Assembly (NCBI GenBank): GCA_003501485.1
Contig: DNPJ01000078.1
Location: forward strand, 1-7,703
DNA: 7,703 nt
Direction: 5' to 3'
Origin: Bacillota bacterium
GTDB lineage: Bacteria; Bacillota_I; Bacilli_A; RFN20; CAG-826
The notes below the pieces were generated by a model. That model worked only from the letters and a program-made list of their open reading frames with translations. It made no database searches and had not been told where the DNA came from. Both the position numbers and the translations under genes were made by a program. Positions 6,721 to 7,703 of this stretch are shown here, in pieces. Each line of letters starts with the position of its first letter. The first letter of the stretch is position 1.

Positions 6721-7680
6721 CTAATAGTTAATTATATTTTGCCAATCGCATTGGCTATTATTTGCAACCGGAAATCCTAGAGAATTGCACACTTTATTGT
6801 ATTCAATTATTTTGCATTCGGTTTTTATGCTATCAAATAGCTTAACGATTTCAGTATAAAATAATAAGAATTCTTCTTTTCTTAACATATATTTGAAAAT
6901 TATAACAACCGCAAATAAATCGTTTTTTCCAATTGCATATTGATTTTGCCTTTTTTCTATGTTCAGCAAACGATGAATTGGCATATCAGCAATTTTCTTG
7001 TTTTTATCATAAATTTTATAAAAGAATAATTTGTTATTATGCGCACACACATTTCTAAACATATTAAGCGTTTCGAAAAAAGATTTGAGTTGTTTAGGAG
7101 ATAATGAAAAATACTTGGCTATTTTTGTTTTCATCTTTTCATTTAAGTTAATATAAAAATATTTAGCTAGTCCAAAATCAAATAGATTTACAAACGCCCA
7201 AATTGGTATTTTTTCATCTTGATTATAAAAATGTTCAACTAATTTATCCCTTGTGTCATTGTTTTTTATTTTAAGTTTGTCCTTTAATTTTCTTATAAAT
7301 AATGTGGAGTAATCCTCATTTCTTTTTGAAAAATGAGAATAGCTATTTATATCATCCCAAGAGTAACTTCCATATTCTTTTGCAAATTCATATGCAAGAT
7401 GTCGTTTTAGTCTTTCTTCAATTAAAAGTATATTTTTAAAAACCAGTTCTTTTAGTTTAAATTCAATACTATATATAAATACAATTTCTTCAAAGTATAT
7501 ATTTTTTACATAATTTTCAATTGGTGAATTCGCATCACAAAAGAACTTTTTGTTTCCGTTTATCAAATTGTAATAATTTATTTGTTTAAGAGTATCTTTC
7601 GCTTTAACTAGATCTTTGAAAAGCATACCTCTTCTTTTAAGTATATTTATTTGTTGATTTACTGTCTTGAAATCGTGCAT
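6721..7680 (-). CDS. Abi_2 family (AbiD/AbiF-type) abortive-infection HEPN protein
   Basis: This 319-residue protein follows the Abi_2 family from end to end, at about the family's usual length. The N-terminus has QQINILKRRGMLF (9-21) and a variant of the NYYRLSGY signature (NYYNLINGNKKFF, 35-47). Then come FIYSIEFKLKELV (68-80), IEERLKRHLAYEF (87-99) and IPIWAFVNLFDFGLAKYFY (158-176). The HEPN RNase motif R-x4-H is present as RNVCAH (R209, H214). The C-terminus has a family-like LGFPV then W313. Family members from Lactococcus arrest phage infection, and the HEPN motif suggests RNA cleavage; both are inference here. It is convergent with the helicase gene, with 12 nt between the stop codons. 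No Shine-Dalgarno site is visible: the start is preceded by a U-rich tract, with GAGG 18 nt away. The start is chosen because the family signature begins within 10 residues of it. No frameshift or missing catalytic residue is seen. Confidence 0.88.
   Translation of the reverse strand: MHDFKTVNQQINILKRRGMLFKDLVKAKDTLKQINYYNLINGNKKFFCDANSPIENYVKNIYFEEIVFIYSIEFKLKELVFKNILLIEERLKRHLAYEFAKEYGSYSWDDINSYSHFSKRNEDYSTLFIRKLKDKLKIKNNDTRDKLVEHFYNQDEKIPIWAFVNLFDFGLAKYFYINLNEKMKTKIAKYFSLSPKQLKSFFETLNMFRNVCAHNNKLFFYKIYDKNKKIADMPIHRLLNIEKRQNQYAIGKNDLFAVVIIFKYMLRKEEFLLFYTEIVKLFDSIKTECKIIEYNKVCNSLGFPVANNSQCDWQNIINY
6741..6763 (+). terminator. Possible intrinsic terminator of the helicase gene, inside the convergent gene
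   Basis: A perfect 6-bp inverted repeat GCCAAT-CGC-ATTGGC (6741-6755) is followed on the plus strand by TATTATTT. It starts 32 nt after the helicase stop codon and overlaps the last codons of the Abi_2 gene. On the minus strand it is not followed by a U-run, so it would serve only the helicase transcript. The stem is short and the U-tract imperfect, so termination may be partial. Confidence 0.4.
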
Positions 7681-7703
7681 AAAAATAAAAATGAGCCGTC
7701 CTC
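7681..7703 (-). other. GC-rich segment plus U-tract before the Abi_2 start: possible RNA terminator tail
   Basis: On the minus strand the window enters with GAGGACGGCTC, then ATTTTTATTTTT, then the ATG of the Abi_2 gene. The GC-rich bases followed by a U-tract look like the right arm and tail of an intrinsic terminator. The left arm would lie outside the window; within it only GAG/CTC can pair. A terminator directly before an Abi_2 gene would fit a small RNA encoded upstream with read-through into the protein gene, as in type III toxin-antitoxin loci and reported AbiF-associated RNAs. It is cut by the window edge, so this stays tentative. Confidence 0.35.

Noticed and set aside
1..7703. CRISPR arrays, tRNA or rRNA genes, insertion sequences
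   Set aside because: No regularly spaced repeats, tRNA cloverleaf, rRNA-like conserved stretch or transposase was recognised on either strand.

Overview
The window comes from a strongly AT-rich genome using the standard bacterial code: tryptophan is encoded by TGG and TGA is never read through. Small genes, Asn/Lys-rich proteins and a secreted protein built of bacterial Ig-like domains suggest an uncultured, low-GC Bacilli/Mollicutes-like bacterium of the gut type. This placement is an inference from style, not from a marker gene.

Layout. Positions 1-1331 (minus strand) hold the N-terminal 443 residues of a secreted, Ig-like-domain surface protein that runs off the left edge. It has a near-perfect housekeeping promoter (TTGACA, 17 bp, TATAAT), a leader of about 112 nt that can fold into a long nested hairpin, and a good Shine-Dalgarno site. 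Positions 1332-1704 form the divergent intergenic region, which also holds a short GC-rich island and an extended -10 promoter facing right. Positions 1705-6708 (plus strand) encode one 1667-residue protein: an N-terminal DUF4011-type region, a split superfamily 1 helicase with a very long helical insert, a Vsr/MTES_1575-like nuclease domain, and a C-terminal region of about 300 residues that I cannot assign. Positions 6721-7680 (minus strand, convergent, 12 nt gap) encode a complete Abi_2 (AbiD/AbiF-type) protein with a HEPN RNase motif (RNVCAH). The last 23 nt hold a GC-rich stretch followed by a U-tract immediately before the Abi_2 start codon. This looks like the tail of a terminator or structured RNA.

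How the parts fit. The helicase-nuclease resembles the single-gene anti-phage family described as Hhe (DUF4011-helicase-Vsr-DUF3320). The Abi_2 protein belongs to the abortive-infection HEPN proteins. Together they look like a small defence cluster beside a surface-protein gene. They are convergent, so they are not one operon, and any functional coupling is inference.

The points most worth checking are these: the possible ncRNA upstream of the Abi_2 gene, cut by the window edge; the apparent absence of a ribosome binding site on both defence genes, with a promoter placed so that the helicase mRNA would be leaderless; the structured leader of the surface-protein gene; and the unassigned C-terminus of the helicase-nuclease.
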